Shown here piece after piece: positions 8,070 through 16,317 of a stretch of 64,000 nt of DNA. Position 1 is the first letter of the stretch, and the number at the start of each line of letters is the position of its first letter. A model generated the notes under the pieces. It was not told the origin of the DNA. It saw only the letters and a program-made list of their open reading frames with translations, and made no database searches. The position numbers were made by a program, and so were the translations under genes. Source of the DNA: Massilia sp. METH4 (GTDB lineage: Bacteria; Pseudomonadota; Gammaproteobacteria; Burkholderiales; Burkholderiaceae_D); assembly GCF_037094685.1 (NCBI RefSeq), contig NZ_CP146614.1:3782001-3846000 (forward strand), given 5' to 3'.

Positions 8070-9002
8070 ATGGTAGTGCGCATCCTGCTGGCAATCATGG
8101 CAATCCAGGTCGCGGCCGCGCTGGCGATCTGGTACGCGGCCGCCCGCTACGTGCCGCTCGACCTGGCCCTGTTGCTGGCCGTGCTGGCCGTGGTGCTGGT
8201 GCGCGGCGCCATCAATGCCAACAACTTCAGGATGGCCCGCAAGTTCAGCTGCGAGGTTCCGGCCGAGCACCGGCTCGACCTGGCGGCGCGCCTGTGCCTG
8301 TTCTGTGGCGAATTCCGCGCTTCCATGCTCACCTCATCCTGGTTCATGCTGCGCCACCGGCCCGCGCCGTACTTCGCCCCCGAGGCGCGCGCACTGCCGG
8401 TGCTGCTGGTGCATGGCTATGGGTGCAACGGCGGCTTCTGGGCGCCGCTGCGCAAGCTGCTGCGGCGCGAGCGCATCAGCCACGATACCGTCGACCTGGA
8501 GCCGATGACGGCGCCGCTGGACGATTACGTGGCGCAGGTCGAGTGCGCCGTGCAGCGGCTGCTCGCCGCCACGGGCGCGCCGCGCGTGGTGATCGTCTGC
8601 CACAGCATGGGCGGCCTGGTCGCGCGCGCCTGGCTGCGCCGCCATGGCCCCATGCACGTGGCGCGCATCGTCACTATCGGCACCCCGCATCACGGTACCG
8701 GCCTGGCCTCGCTCGGCATCGGCGAGAATGCGCGGCAGATGCGGCAGGATGGGGAGTGGCTGGCGCAACTGGCCGCGGACGATGCGCCGCATCGTGAACT
8801 GATCACTTCCATCTGGTCATGGCATGACAATATCGTGGCCCCGCAGACGTCGTGCCGGTTGCCCGGCGCGAAGAACATCGCCTTCTCCGGCATCGGCCAC
8901 GTGGCGCTGGGCAGCGATCCCCGCGTGCTGTGCCGCATCCTCGACGAAATACTCGCCGCCGGCACTTTGACGTGCCCGGAAACCGCCGCTACAATGCATT
9001 GA
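8070..9002 (+). CDS. Membrane-anchored alpha/beta hydrolase (lipase-like)
   Basis: 310 aa. Two hydrophobic helices (about 3-25 and 28-48) precede an alpha/beta-hydrolase domain. The oxyanion HGYG is at 115-118 and the nucleophile elbow CHSMGG has Ser179. D253 (WSWHDNIV) and H277 (GIGHVAL) are likely triad members, and GTPHHGTGLA is typical of triacylglycerol lipase/PGAP1-like enzymes. It probably cleaves esters at the inner membrane; the substrate is unknown. The start at 8070 is preceded by TAGGAGAG. An in-frame upstream extension would begin inside the REP-like hairpin and is rejected. Confidence 0.85.
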   Translation: MVVRILLAIMAIQVAAALAIWYAAARYVPLDLALLLAVLAVVLVRGAINANNFRMARKFSCEVPAEHRLDLAARLCLFCGEFRASMLTSSWFMLRHRPAPYFAPEARALPVLLVHGYGCNGGFWAPLRKLLRRERISHDTVDLEPMTAPLDDYVAQVECAVQRLLAATGAPRVVIVCHSMGGLVARAWLRRHGPMHVARIVTIGTPHHGTGLASLGIGENARQMRQDGEWLAQLAADDAPHRELITSIWSWHDNIVAPQTSCRLPGAKNIAFSGIGHVALGSDPRVLCRILDEILAAGTLTCPETAATMH

Positions 9003-9167
9003 CGTACGGCAACTTCTTTTCAGAAGATCAGCCGGCATGCCGGAAACATAACCGGCAGGGCGACGCGCCATCTGGCGTGCATCGCGTCCGTACGGAATAA
9101 GGGATACTGAAGGGACGGGGAGGGCTGACGCCCGGCAACGACAATTCATAATAAGGGGGAGGGAAAC
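9003..9167. other. Intergenic region before the c-di-GMP gene
   Basis: 165 bp without a gene. It has imperfect hairpins (CGTACGG at both ends, and ACGCGCCA/GGCGTGC near 9061-9080) and a strong purine run (GGGGGAGGG) just upstream of the GTG start at 9168. No promoter hexamers stand out. Confidence 0.4.
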
Positions 9168-12100
9168 GTGTCTGCACGCATCCTCATCATCGAAGACAAT
9201 CCCACCAACATGGAGCTGATGGTGTATCTGCTGCGCGCCTTCGGCTACACCCCGCTGACGGCGAGCGATGGCGAAGAAGGCGTGGCCGCGGCCCGTCGCG
9301 AGCAGCCGGACCTGATCATCTGCGATGTACACCTGCCGAAGCTGGACGGCTACGGCGTCGTCACCGCGCTGAAGGCCGAGCCCAGTACGCAGCGCATCCC
9401 GGCGCTGGCCGTGACGGCGCTGGCCATGGTGGGCGACCGCGAGCGCCTCCTGGCCGCGGGCTTCGACGGCTATATCGGCAAGCCGATCGAGCCGGACAGC
9501 TTCGTCACGCAAATCGAGTCTTTTTTACCAGGGGAGATGTCGCCCCAGAAGAATAACGACATCGCCACGATACTGATCGTCGACGATCACGTGTTGAACC
9601 GGCAGTTCCTGATGACGCTGCTGGGCTTTTCCGGCCATCGCCTGATGGAAGCGGCCAGCGGCATCGAGGCTTTGAAGCTGATGGAGCGCGAGCGGCCGGA
9701 CCTGATCATCTCCGACATTCTCATGCCCAACATGGATGGCTACGAATTCGTGGCCCGCGTGCGCGAGAATCCGGAATCGGCCAATGTGCCGATCATCTTT
9801 TACACCGCCACCTACCGCGAGCGCGAGGCGGTCGCCGTGGCCCAGTCCGTGGGCGTGCGCTGGGTGCTCCCCAAGCCTTCCGACCCCGATGTGATCCTGG
9901 CCACCGTGCAGGAAGCGCTGGGCGTGCCGGTCGGCACGGCCGCCGTGACGGAATTCGCCGCGGAGCTTCCCGCCGGGCTTCCCGATCCAGCGCTGGAGGA
10001 CACGAAGCTGGGCGGCATCGGCCACAAGATGGCCGAATACCTGGACGAGGTGGAATCGTCCAGCCAGGTCATTTCCGAGCTGGCCCGGCACGAGACGCCG
10101 GACGGCGAGGCCGAGCGGCTGCGTTCGATGACGCAGCGGCTGTCCAACAGCCTGTCCAGCCTGCAGGCCGTGAGCCTGCGGCTGACCGCGCTGATCGAAT
10201 TGGGCATCGACCTGTCCGCCGAGCGCGAGCCGCAGGCGCTGGTCGACATCGGCTGCCGCGTCGCGCAGAACATCTGCGTGGCGAAATACGCGTGCATCGG
10301 CGTGTTGAGCAGCGAGGGCGACCGGCTCGCCTGGTTCAGCCATTGCGGCAATGCCGAACCGGCGCGCGTGCTGAGCGGCGATCCTGGTCCCGGGGTGCTC
10401 AAGCGCATCATGGAAGAGCGCAAGCCGATGCGCGAACGACACTTGCCCGGCCATCCGAGCCACCTTGGCCTGCCGGAAGAACACCCGCCCGTGCATTCCT
10501 TCCTGGGCGTGCCGATTGCCTCGAGCACCGGCGTGTACGGCTGGCTCTACCTGGCGGACAAGCTGGGCGACGAAGGCTTCAACGAAGTCGACGAGCGCAT
10601 CGCCGTCACGGTCGCCGCGCAGATCGCCGTTTCCTACGAGAACCTGCGGCTGTACGAGGAAGTGCGCCGCAGCCACGCGCAACTGCAGCAGGACATGGAT
10701 GCGCGCAACCGCCTGACCGAGGACCTGCGCCGCTTCCGCCTGGCCATGGATGCGACGGCGGACGCGATCTTCCTCGTGGACCGCGCCAATATGTGCTTCA
10801 TCGACGTCAACGTGACGGCCTGCCGCATGCTCGGCTTCGCGCGCGAGGATTTCCTGCAGGTGGGCCAGGGCGAGACCGGCAGCGCGCCGATGCAGCTGGT
10901 CGACCTGTACGACAAGCTGCTGGCGGGCGACCAGGGCGGCGCCATGGCCGAGCTGATGCTGCACCGGCGCGACGGCTCCTTGCTCTCCGTCGAGGTGCAG
11001 CGCCGCACGCTGCGCTCGGAACAGAACTGGATCCTGGTGGCGGTGGCGCGCGACATCACCGAACGCAAGGAAGCGGAGCGCCGGCTGCTGAAGCTGGCGC
11101 ACTTCGACACGCTGACGAACCTGCCGAACCGCAGCCAGCTGTATGAATCGCTGACCCACTCGCTGAAGCAGGCCGCCGAGCACCGCTGGGCGCTGGCCGT
11201 GCTGTTCCTCGACATGGACCGCTTCAAGAACATCAACGACACGCTGGGCCACACGATCGGCGACGAACTGCTCAAGCAGTTCTCCAGCCGCCTGGTCGAT
11301 TGCCTGCGCGTGCGCGACACGATCGGCCGCTTCGGGGGCGACGAGTTCTGCGCGATCCTGATGCTGCCCGAAGGCATGCAGCAGGCGCTTCCCGTGGTGG
11401 AAAAGATCCGCGAGGCGATGCGTAAGCCGTTCGACCTGAAGGGCCACGAGGTGACGGTGACCGCTTCGATCGGTATCGCCGTCTATCCGGACGACGGGCA
11501 CGACGCCGACACCCTGATCAAGTATGCCGACACGGCGATGTACCGCGCCAAGGAAGCGGGGCGCGACGCGTTCCGCTTCTTCACGGCCGAGATGAACGCC
11601 CAGTCGCTGGCGCGGCTGGACCTGGAAAACGCGCTGCGGCGCGCCATCGACAAGGGCGAGTTCGTGCTGCACTTCCAGCCCAAGATCGATATCGGCACGG
11701 GCCGCATCAGCGGCGCCGAGGCACTGATCCGCTGGAATCGCCCCGGCCATGGCATGGTCTCGCCCGGCCTGTTCGTGCCCTTGCTGGAGGAAACCGGGCT
11801 GATCGTGCGGGTGGGCACGTGGGTGATCCACGAGGCGTGCCGGCACATCGCGCACTGGCAGGCTTCCGGCGCGGGCGCGGTCCAGATTTCGGTCAACGTG
11901 TCGGGCATCCAGTTCTTCGTGGGCGGCTTGCAGGACGAGGTGCTGCGCGCGCTGCGCGAACACGATATTCCGCCCGAGCTCCTGGAACTGGAGCTCACGG
12001 AAAGCTCGCTGATGAGCAATGCCGAGGAAACCATCACGATGCTGCAGGACCTGAAGGAACTGGGCATCAAGATCTCGATCGACGACTTCGGCACCGGTTA

Positions 12101-12809
12101 CTCGTCGCTGGCTTACCTGAAGCGCTTCCCGATCGACAAGCTGAAGATCGACATCGCCTTCGTGCGCGAGGTGACATCGAATCCGGACGATGCCGCGATC
12201 GTGCTGGCCATCATCAACATGGCGCACAGCATGAAGCTGAAGGTGATCGCGGAAGGCGTGGAAAAGGATGCGCAGCTGGCCTACCTGCGCCGCCACGACT
12301 GCGACGAGATGCAGGGCTACTATTTTTCGCGGCCGGTGCCGGCGGCCGACTTCGAGGCCATGCTGCGCGAGAAGCGCTACCTGCCGGCACCGGCCGACGA
12401 AACGCGCGACGACGGCAAGCCGACCTTGCTCATCGTCGACGACGACGCGTTCATGCTCGACGTGCTGTCCGACTTCCTGGCGCAGGACGGCTACCGCATC
12501 CTCACGGCGCAGACGGCGGCCGAAGGCTTCGACATCCTCGCGCGCCACAACGTGCAGGTGATCCTGTGCGACCAGTGCATGCCGTCGATGAGCGGAACGG
12601 AGTTCATGGAACGGGTGAAGAACCTGGCTCCGGACACGTTCCGCATCATGCTGTCGGCCTATGCGGACCTGACGCCGATCATGGCCGCGATCAACCAGGG
12701 CGCGATCGACCGCTTCTACACGAAGCCGTGGAAGGGGGCGGTGCTGCGCGAGAACATCCGCGAGGGCTTTCGCCTGTATTCGCAAGGCAGGAGGGCCCAG
12801 GCGGCATAG
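9168..12809 (+). CDS. Hybrid REC-REC-GAF-PAS-GGDEF-EAL-REC cyclic-di-GMP protein
   Basis: 1213 aa, starting at GTG 9168 after GGGGGAGGG. REC1 (3-120, D53) and REC2 (134-250, D183) are followed by a coiled linker, a GAF domain (about 345-490) and a PAS domain (about 520-635). The GGDEF domain has an intact motif at 723-727 and an I-site RVRD five residues before it. The EAL domain has EAL 851-853, DFGTGYSS and EGVE. A third REC ends the protein (D1135). Both the cyclase and phosphodiesterase signatures look intact, so it may be bifunctional and switched by phosphorylation. No kinase gene is adjacent. Confidence 0.93.
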   Translation: MSARILIIEDNPTNMELMVYLLRAFGYTPLTASDGEEGVAAARREQPDLIICDVHLPKLDGYGVVTALKAEPSTQRIPALAVTALAMVGDRERLLAAGFDGYIGKPIEPDSFVTQIESFLPGEMSPQKNNDIATILIVDDHVLNRQFLMTLLGFSGHRLMEAASGIEALKLMERERPDLIISDILMPNMDGYEFVARVRENPESANVPIIFYTATYREREAVAVAQSVGVRWVLPKPSDPDVILATVQEALGVPVGTAAVTEFAAELPAGLPDPALEDTKLGGIGHKMAEYLDEVESSSQVISELARHETPDGEAERLRSMTQRLSNSLSSLQAVSLRLTALIELGIDLSAEREPQALVDIGCRVAQNICVAKYACIGVLSSEGDRLAWFSHCGNAEPARVLSGDPGPGVLKRIMEERKPMRERHLPGHPSHLGLPEEHPPVHSFLGVPIASSTGVYGWLYLADKLGDEGFNEVDERIAVTVAAQIAVSYENLRLYEEVRRSHAQLQQDMDARNRLTEDLRRFRLAMDATADAIFLVDRANMCFIDVNVTACRMLGFAREDFLQVGQGETGSAPMQLVDLYDKLLAGDQGGAMAELMLHRRDGSLLSVEVQRRTLRSEQNWILVAVARDITERKEAERRLLKLAHFDTLTNLPNRSQLYESLTHSLKQAAEHRWALAVLFLDMDRFKNINDTLGHTIGDELLKQFSSRLVDCLRVRDTIGRFGGDEFCAILMLPEGMQQALPVVEKIREAMRKPFDLKGHEVTVTASIGIAVYPDDGHDADTLIKYADTAMYRAKEAGRDAFRFFTAEMNAQSLARLDLENALRRAIDKGEFVLHFQPKIDIGTGRISGAEALIRWNRPGHGMVSPGLFVPLLEETGLIVRVGTWVIHEACRHIAHWQASGAGAVQISVNVSGIQFFVGGLQDEVLRALREHDIPPELLELELTESSLMSNAEETITMLQDLKELGIKISIDDFGTGYSSLAYLKRFPIDKLKIDIAFVREVTSNPDDAAIVLAIINMAHSMKLKVIAEGVEKDAQLAYLRRHDCDEMQGYYFSRPVPAADFEAMLREKRYLPAPADETRDDGKPTLLIVDDDAFMLDVLSDFLAQDGYRILTAQTAAEGFDILARHNVQVILCDQCMPSMSGTEFMERVKNLAPDTFRIMLSAYADLTPIMAAINQGAIDRFYTKPWKGAVLRENIREGFRLYSQGRRAQAA

Positions 12810-12821
12810 GGAGAACACATC

Positions 12822-13088
12822 ATGGTGAAGAAACGCATCCAGGCGATCTGGCAGGCAGGCATCGACGACTTCGCGGCGCGCCGCGAGCGGGCGCAGGCGT
12901 TGCGGGCCGCCGTCGCCCACGAATCGGCGGCCTCGCCGAAGCGGCACGTGCCCGACCGCACCATGGAAGAGCAGGTGCGGCGCGCCGTCGTCGCGGCCAC
13001 CGCGCCGCTGCGGCAGGAGGTGGAGTCGCTGAAGCAGGAAGTGGATGGGCTGCGGGCGCAGGTGGGGAAGCTCAAGAAAGGCAAGTAG
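12822..13088 (+). CDS. Small coiled-coil hypothetical, 88 aa
   Basis: Begins 12 bp after the c-di-GMP gene with TAGGGAGAA before ATG 12822, so it is probably co-transcribed. It is highly charged. An Arg/Ala-rich first half is followed by a heptad-patterned C-terminus (EVESLKQEVDGLRAQVGKLK) that should form a coiled coil. The layout (IQAIWQAGIDDFAARRERA then a coiled coil) loosely recalls phasin-like or polymer-granule proteins, but this is too weak to name it. Confidence 0.65.
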   Translation: MVKKRIQAIWQAGIDDFAARRERAQALRAAVAHESAASPKRHVPDRTMEEQVRRAVVAATAPLRQEVESLKQEVDGLRAQVGKLKKGK

Positions 13089-13107
13089 GCGAGTGCATGG
13101 GAAAACC

Positions 13108-13150
13108 GGTGTCGTACACCTTTTCGCTGGGCGAAAAGGTGTACGACACC
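13108..13150. repeat. REP-like hairpin, GGTGTCGTACACC variant
   Basis: Perfect 20-bp inverted repeat (13108-13127 with 13131-13150) around a 3-nt loop. It has the same architecture as 7994-8034: a GGTGTCG arm, then CTTTTCGC/GCGAAAAG. It separates the coiled-coil gene from the TetR gene. Confidence 0.88.
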
Positions 13151-13231
13151 AGAACCTCGGGCGTTCGCGGCATTTCGCACGGTCGTTCCATCGGTGTTAT
13201 GCTTCCGTCCAGAACAACAGTACCTTCGGCC

Positions 13232-13900
13232 ATGTTACAGAAAGCTCCCAGAAGAACACGCGAACGCATCCAGGAATTGTCGCTGCGCCTGTTCAATGAA
13301 TTCGGTGAACCGAACATCACCACCACGGTGATCGCCGAAGAGCTGAACATCTCGCCGGGGAACCTGTACTACCACTTCCGCAACAAGGATGACATCGTGA
13401 ACTCGATCTTCGTCGAGTTCGAGCAGGAGATCGAGCGCATCCTGCACGTGCCGGCCGGCCGGCGCTCGAACATCGAGGACGTGTGGCAGTACCTGCACCT
13501 GATGTTCGAGCTGATCTGGCGCTACCGCTTCTTCTATCGCGACCTGAACGACCTGCTGTCGCGCAACCGCAAGCTGGAACTGCACTTCAAGCAGATCCTG
13601 GCGCACAAGATCAAGGTGGCCAAGCAGCTGTGCGAGGACTTGCGCAGCGAAGGCGCGCTGGAAGCGAACGACCTGAAGATCGATGCCATGGCCACCAATA
13701 TGGTGGTGGTGGCCACGTACTGGCTGTCGTACGAATACGTGCGCAATCCCCGCAAGTACACCGAGCAGCAGTCGATGGCCGACGCGCTGGCACGCGGCTG
13801 TTACCAGGTGCTCATCCAGGTGGAACCCTACCTGCGCGGCGAAACGCTGGCGCGCTTCCAGAAACTGTCCGACGACTATCTCAAGAAACTGAACAAGTGA
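13232..13900 (+). CDS. TetR/AcrR-family transcriptional regulator
   Basis: 222 aa. The N-terminal TetR helix-turn-helix spans about 8-55 (RIQELSLRLFNEFG then ISPGNLYYHFRNKDDIV). The C-terminal ligand-binding half is all-helical, Tyr/Arg-rich and not identifiable to a ligand. ATG 13232 is chosen because the alternative in-frame ATG at 13199 lies inside a likely -10 (TATGCT, 13198-13203). The stop overlaps the GTG of the next gene by 4 bp (GTGA), coupling the two. Confidence 0.88.
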   Translation: MLQKAPRRTRERIQELSLRLFNEFGEPNITTTVIAEELNISPGNLYYHFRNKDDIVNSIFVEFEQEIERILHVPAGRRSNIEDVWQYLHLMFELIWRYRFFYRDLNDLLSRNRKLELHFKQILAHKIKVAKQLCEDLRSEGALEANDLKIDAMATNMVVVATYWLSYEYVRNPRKYTEQQSMADALARGCYQVLIQVEPYLRGETLARFQKLSDDYLKKLNK

Positions 13901-14445
13901 AATCCATCTGTGTGTACTGTGGCGCCAATGCGGGCGCCAGGCCGCTGTATGCGGAGCGCGCGCGTGCCTTGGCGGCCGCGCTGGTCGATGCGAACCTGTC
14001 GCTCGTCTACGGCGGCGGCAACGTGGGGCTGATGGGCGTGATCGCCGACGAAGTGCTGCGCCTGGGTGGCGAGGTCACGGGCGTGATCCCCACCGCCCTG
14101 GTCGAGCGCGAAGTGGGCCACACGGGCCTGACGCGGCAATTCATCGTCAAGGACATGCATGAGCGCAAGGCCATGATGGCGCAGCTGTCCGACGGCTTCA
14201 TCGCCATGCCCGGCGGCCTCGGCACGCTGGAAGAGCTGTTCGAGATGCTGACGTGGGCCCAACTGGGCATCCACGACAAGCCCGTCGCGCTGTACAACGT
14301 GGATGGCTTCTACGACCGGCTGGTCGATTTCATCGGCCATGCGCGCGAGGAGGGCTTCATCCATCCACGCAATGCCGAGCGCATGCTGGTCGAGGAATCG
14401 CCGGCGGCGCTGGTGGCGCTGCTGAAGGGGCGGCGGGGCGCATGA
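13897..14445 (+). CDS. LOG-family (TIGR00730) nucleotide phosphoribohydrolase
   Basis: 182 aa, GTG start overlapping the TetR stop. The family motif PGGLGTLEELFE and an N-terminal Rossmann glycine run (YGGGNVGLMG) mark LONELY GUY/lysine-decarboxylase-like proteins. These hydrolyse nucleoside 5'-monophosphates such as cytokinin ribotides or AMP to base plus ribose-5-phosphate. Length matches the family. It is probably co-expressed with the TetR gene, an unusual partner. Confidence 0.9.
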   Translation: MKSICVYCGANAGARPLYAERARALAAALVDANLSLVYGGGNVGLMGVIADEVLRLGGEVTGVIPTALVEREVGHTGLTRQFIVKDMHERKAMMAQLSDGFIAMPGGLGTLEELFEMLTWAQLGIHDKPVALYNVDGFYDRLVDFIGHAREEGFIHPRNAERMLVEESPAALVALLKGRRGA

Positions 14446-14491
14446 CGGTCGCGCCCCTGGCGGGTGCCCGAGCCCGCTACGGCCGGGAGCG

Positions 14492-14890
14492 TCATTCCTG
14501 AGGCGCCATCCACACGAATTCCCAGATATGGCCGTCCAGGTCCTCGAAGGCATGAGCGTACATGAAGCCGTGGTCCTGCGGCGGGCGCGGCGTGCGGCCG
14601 CCTGCCGCGATCGCCTTTGCCACGATGCCGTCGACTTCCTCGCGGGTCTCGCAACTGAGGCAGATGAGTACTCCGGTAGCCTCCTTCGCCTGGGCGACGG
14701 GCCGGTCGATGAACGTCTTGAAGTAGGCACGGGTGAGCAGCATCGCGTGGATGCTGCCCTCGGCGATGACCAGGCAGGCGGCATCGTCGTTGGTGAACTG
14801 AGCATTGAACGTATAGCCAAGCGCTTCGAAGAAGCGCTTGGACTTGTCGAGGTCGTTGACGGGCAGGTTGACGAATATTTGCTTGTTCAT
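14492..14890 (-). CDS. VOC-family (glyoxalase/dioxygenase-like) protein
   Basis: 132 aa with two beta-alpha-beta-beta-beta modules: MNKQIFVNLPVNDLDKSKRF opens the first and a closing DLDGHIWEFVWM the second. The fold is that of lactoylglutathione lyase and extradiol dioxygenases, but many short members (YbcJ/PhnB-like) have no known activity. ATG 14890 is chosen because the typical VOC start lies there. It is convergent with the LOG gene and divergent from the marR gene, so its upstream region abuts the MarR operator. Confidence 0.82.
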   Translation of the reverse strand: MNKQIFVNLPVNDLDKSKRFFEALGYTFNAQFTNDDAACLVIAEGSIHAMLLTRAYFKTFIDRPVAQAKEATGVLICLSCETREEVDGIVAKAIAAGGRTPRPPQDHGFMYAHAFEDLDGHIWEFVWMAPQE

Positions 14891-14980
14891 GGCATCCTCA
14901 GATCGTGAAAGGGTGGATAACGGGTCCGACATATCTACGACGAACGGTGATGAAGGAAATCGACAGGCTAGCCAAAACAT

Positions 14981-15024
14981 AAATGCTTAGGAGTCCTTGA
15001 CAAATCCGGGCTGCATGGTAATCT
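14981..15024 (+). promoter_or_regulatory. marR promoter with candidate operator copy 1
   Basis: TTGACA (14997-15002), a 16-bp spacer and TAATCT (15019-15024) lie 7 nt before the ATG, predicting leaderless transcription. The 17-bp motif AAATNNTTAGGAGTCCT (14981-14997), centred on the palindrome AGGAGTCCT, overlaps the -35 and recurs in the next promoter. It is the likely binding site of the regulator itself. Confidence 0.65.
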
Positions 15025-15031
15025 GCCGACC

Positions 15032-15685
15032 ATGGACATCAAACCTGAAACCCCGTGGGACAGCACGCCGGACATCTCGGCGCGCATCGTCACCGCCATC
15101 GGCCGCATCGCGAGCGTGTTGCGGTCGGGGATGTGGGAGGTGTCCACGGAGGAGGGCTTGAATCCCGCGCAGGCCGAGATCCTGCAACTGCTGCAGGACC
15201 GTACCCGTGGCGTGCGGCTCGGGTGGCTGGCGAAGCAGCTGTCGATTTCGGCCGCCAGCGCCAGCGATTCGGTCGCCGCGCTCGTTGCGAAAGGGCTCGT
15301 GCGCAAGGCGAAGGCGGAGGATGACGGCCGCGCCACGGCGCTGCACCTGACGCCGCAAGGGCAGCAGGTTGCGGCCCGGCTCGGGCACGCCCTGTCGTTC
15401 GCCGACACGGCGGCGGCGCGGCTGCCTTCGGCCCAGCAGGTGCAGTTGCTGACCGGGTTGTTCAAGCTGATCGCCGAGCTGCAGAAGACCGACCGGTTTC
15501 CCGAGTTGCGTGCCTGCCTGTCGTGCCGGCACTTCGAAGTCAACAAGTATCCGGGCCAGCCGACGCCGCACCACTGCGCGCTGGTCAATGCGCCGCTGCC
15601 GATCTCGTTCCTGCGCATCGACTGCGCCGAGCATGAGCCGACCGATCTGGCGACGCAGCGGCGCAATTGGGAGATCTTCGGCTGA
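15032..15685 (+). CDS. MarR-family regulator with Cys-rich C-terminal extension
   Basis: 217 aa. A winged-helix MarR domain (about 15-150) has recognition helix region ISAASASDSVAALVAKGLV and wing KAEDDGRATALHLT. Unlike ordinary MarR proteins (about 140-160 aa) it carries a tail with C162, C165, H167, H180, H181, C182, C198 and H201. The four Cys are spaced C-x2-C-x16-C-x15-C, which suggests an Fe-S cluster or zinc site used as a redox or metal sensor. It probably represses itself and the following redox operon through the shared motif in both promoters. Confidence 0.85.
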   Translation: MDIKPETPWDSTPDISARIVTAIGRIASVLRSGMWEVSTEEGLNPAQAEILQLLQDRTRGVRLGWLAKQLSISAASASDSVAALVAKGLVRKAKAEDDGRATALHLTPQGQQVAARLGHALSFADTAAARLPSAQQVQLLTGLFKLIAELQKTDRFPELRACLSCRHFEVNKYPGQPTPHHCALVNAPLPISFLRIDCAEHEPTDLATQRRNWEIFG

Positions 15686-15692
15686 CATTTTT

Positions 15693-15721
15693 TTGCCTGA
15701 AATATTTAGGAGTCCTACTTT
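15693..15721 (+). promoter_or_regulatory. Redox-operon promoter with candidate operator copy 2
   Basis: TTGCCT (15693-15698), a 17-bp spacer and TACTTT (15716-15721). The 17-bp motif AAATNNTTAGGAGTCCT occupies 15700-15716, entirely within the spacer, an ideal place for repression by the upstream MarR protein. Confidence 0.65.
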
Positions 15722-15774
15722 AAACGGGTGACGTGGCCGCACCCTTCACCGGCCCGCAAGCAAAGGAGAACATC

Positions 15775-16317
15775 ATGTCCCGTATCGAACTCGTGAATGT
15801 CTGCCAGGCTACCGGTGAAGCAGGCCCGCTGCTGCAACAGATCCATGGCGCCTTCGGCGTGGTGCCCAATATGTTCCGCGCGGTGGCCAATTCGCCGGCC
15901 GCCCTGCGCAGCATGTGGGGCTCGTTCGGCGCGCTGGGCGCCGGCACCCTCGGTGCCAAGCTGGGAGAGCAGATCGCCGTGGCCATCGCGGACCGCAACG
16001 ATTGCTCGTACTGCCTGGCGGCCCACACGGCGCTTGGCCGCAAGGCCGGCGCCACCGCGCAGGAAATGGCGGCCGCCCAGGCGGGCGAGTCGGATGATCC
16101 GAAAACCGCGGCGGCCCTGCAGTTCGCGCTGGCCGTGGTGGAGAACCGTGCGCACGTGGACGATGCGGCGGTGGCGAACCTGCGCGCCGCGGGCTTCGAT
16201 GACGGCGAGATCGTCGAGATCATGGCGCATGTGGCGCTGAACCTGTTCACCAATTACGTGAACGTGGCGTTCGATGTGCCGGTCGATTTTCCCGGCGTGA
16301 AACTGCGGGCGAAGTGA
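15775..16317 (+). CDS. AhpD-like/carboxymuconolactone decarboxylase-family protein
   Basis: 180 aa. It carries the AhpD-type active site DRNDCSYCLAAHTALG with C77, C80 and H84. Such proteins use the CxxC pair for peroxidase or disulfide reductase activity. The length fits the two-repeat peroxidase-related subgroup. ATG 15775 is preceded by AAAGGAGAA. It is the first gene of a three-gene operon (next start overlaps by 1 bp) under the putative MarR operator, implying a defence role against peroxides or other electrophiles. Confidence 0.87.
   Translation: MSRIELVNVCQATGEAGPLLQQIHGAFGVVPNMFRAVANSPAALRSMWGSFGALGAGTLGAKLGEQIAVAIADRNDCSYCLAAHTALGRKAGATAQEMAAAQAGESDDPKTAAALQFALAVVENRAHVDDAAVANLRAAGFDDGEIVEIMAHVALNLFTNYVNVAFDVPVDFPGVKLRAK

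Noticed and set aside
9525..12947. Very long open frame (over 1100 codons) on the minus strand opposite the c-di-GMP gene
   Set aside because: High-GC codon bias of the real gene removes stops in the antisense frame; the translation is His/Arg/Gln-rich with no domain.
13199..13231. Earlier ATG for the TetR gene at 13199
   Set aside because: It lies within a likely -10 element, and the typical TetR N-terminus begins at 13232.
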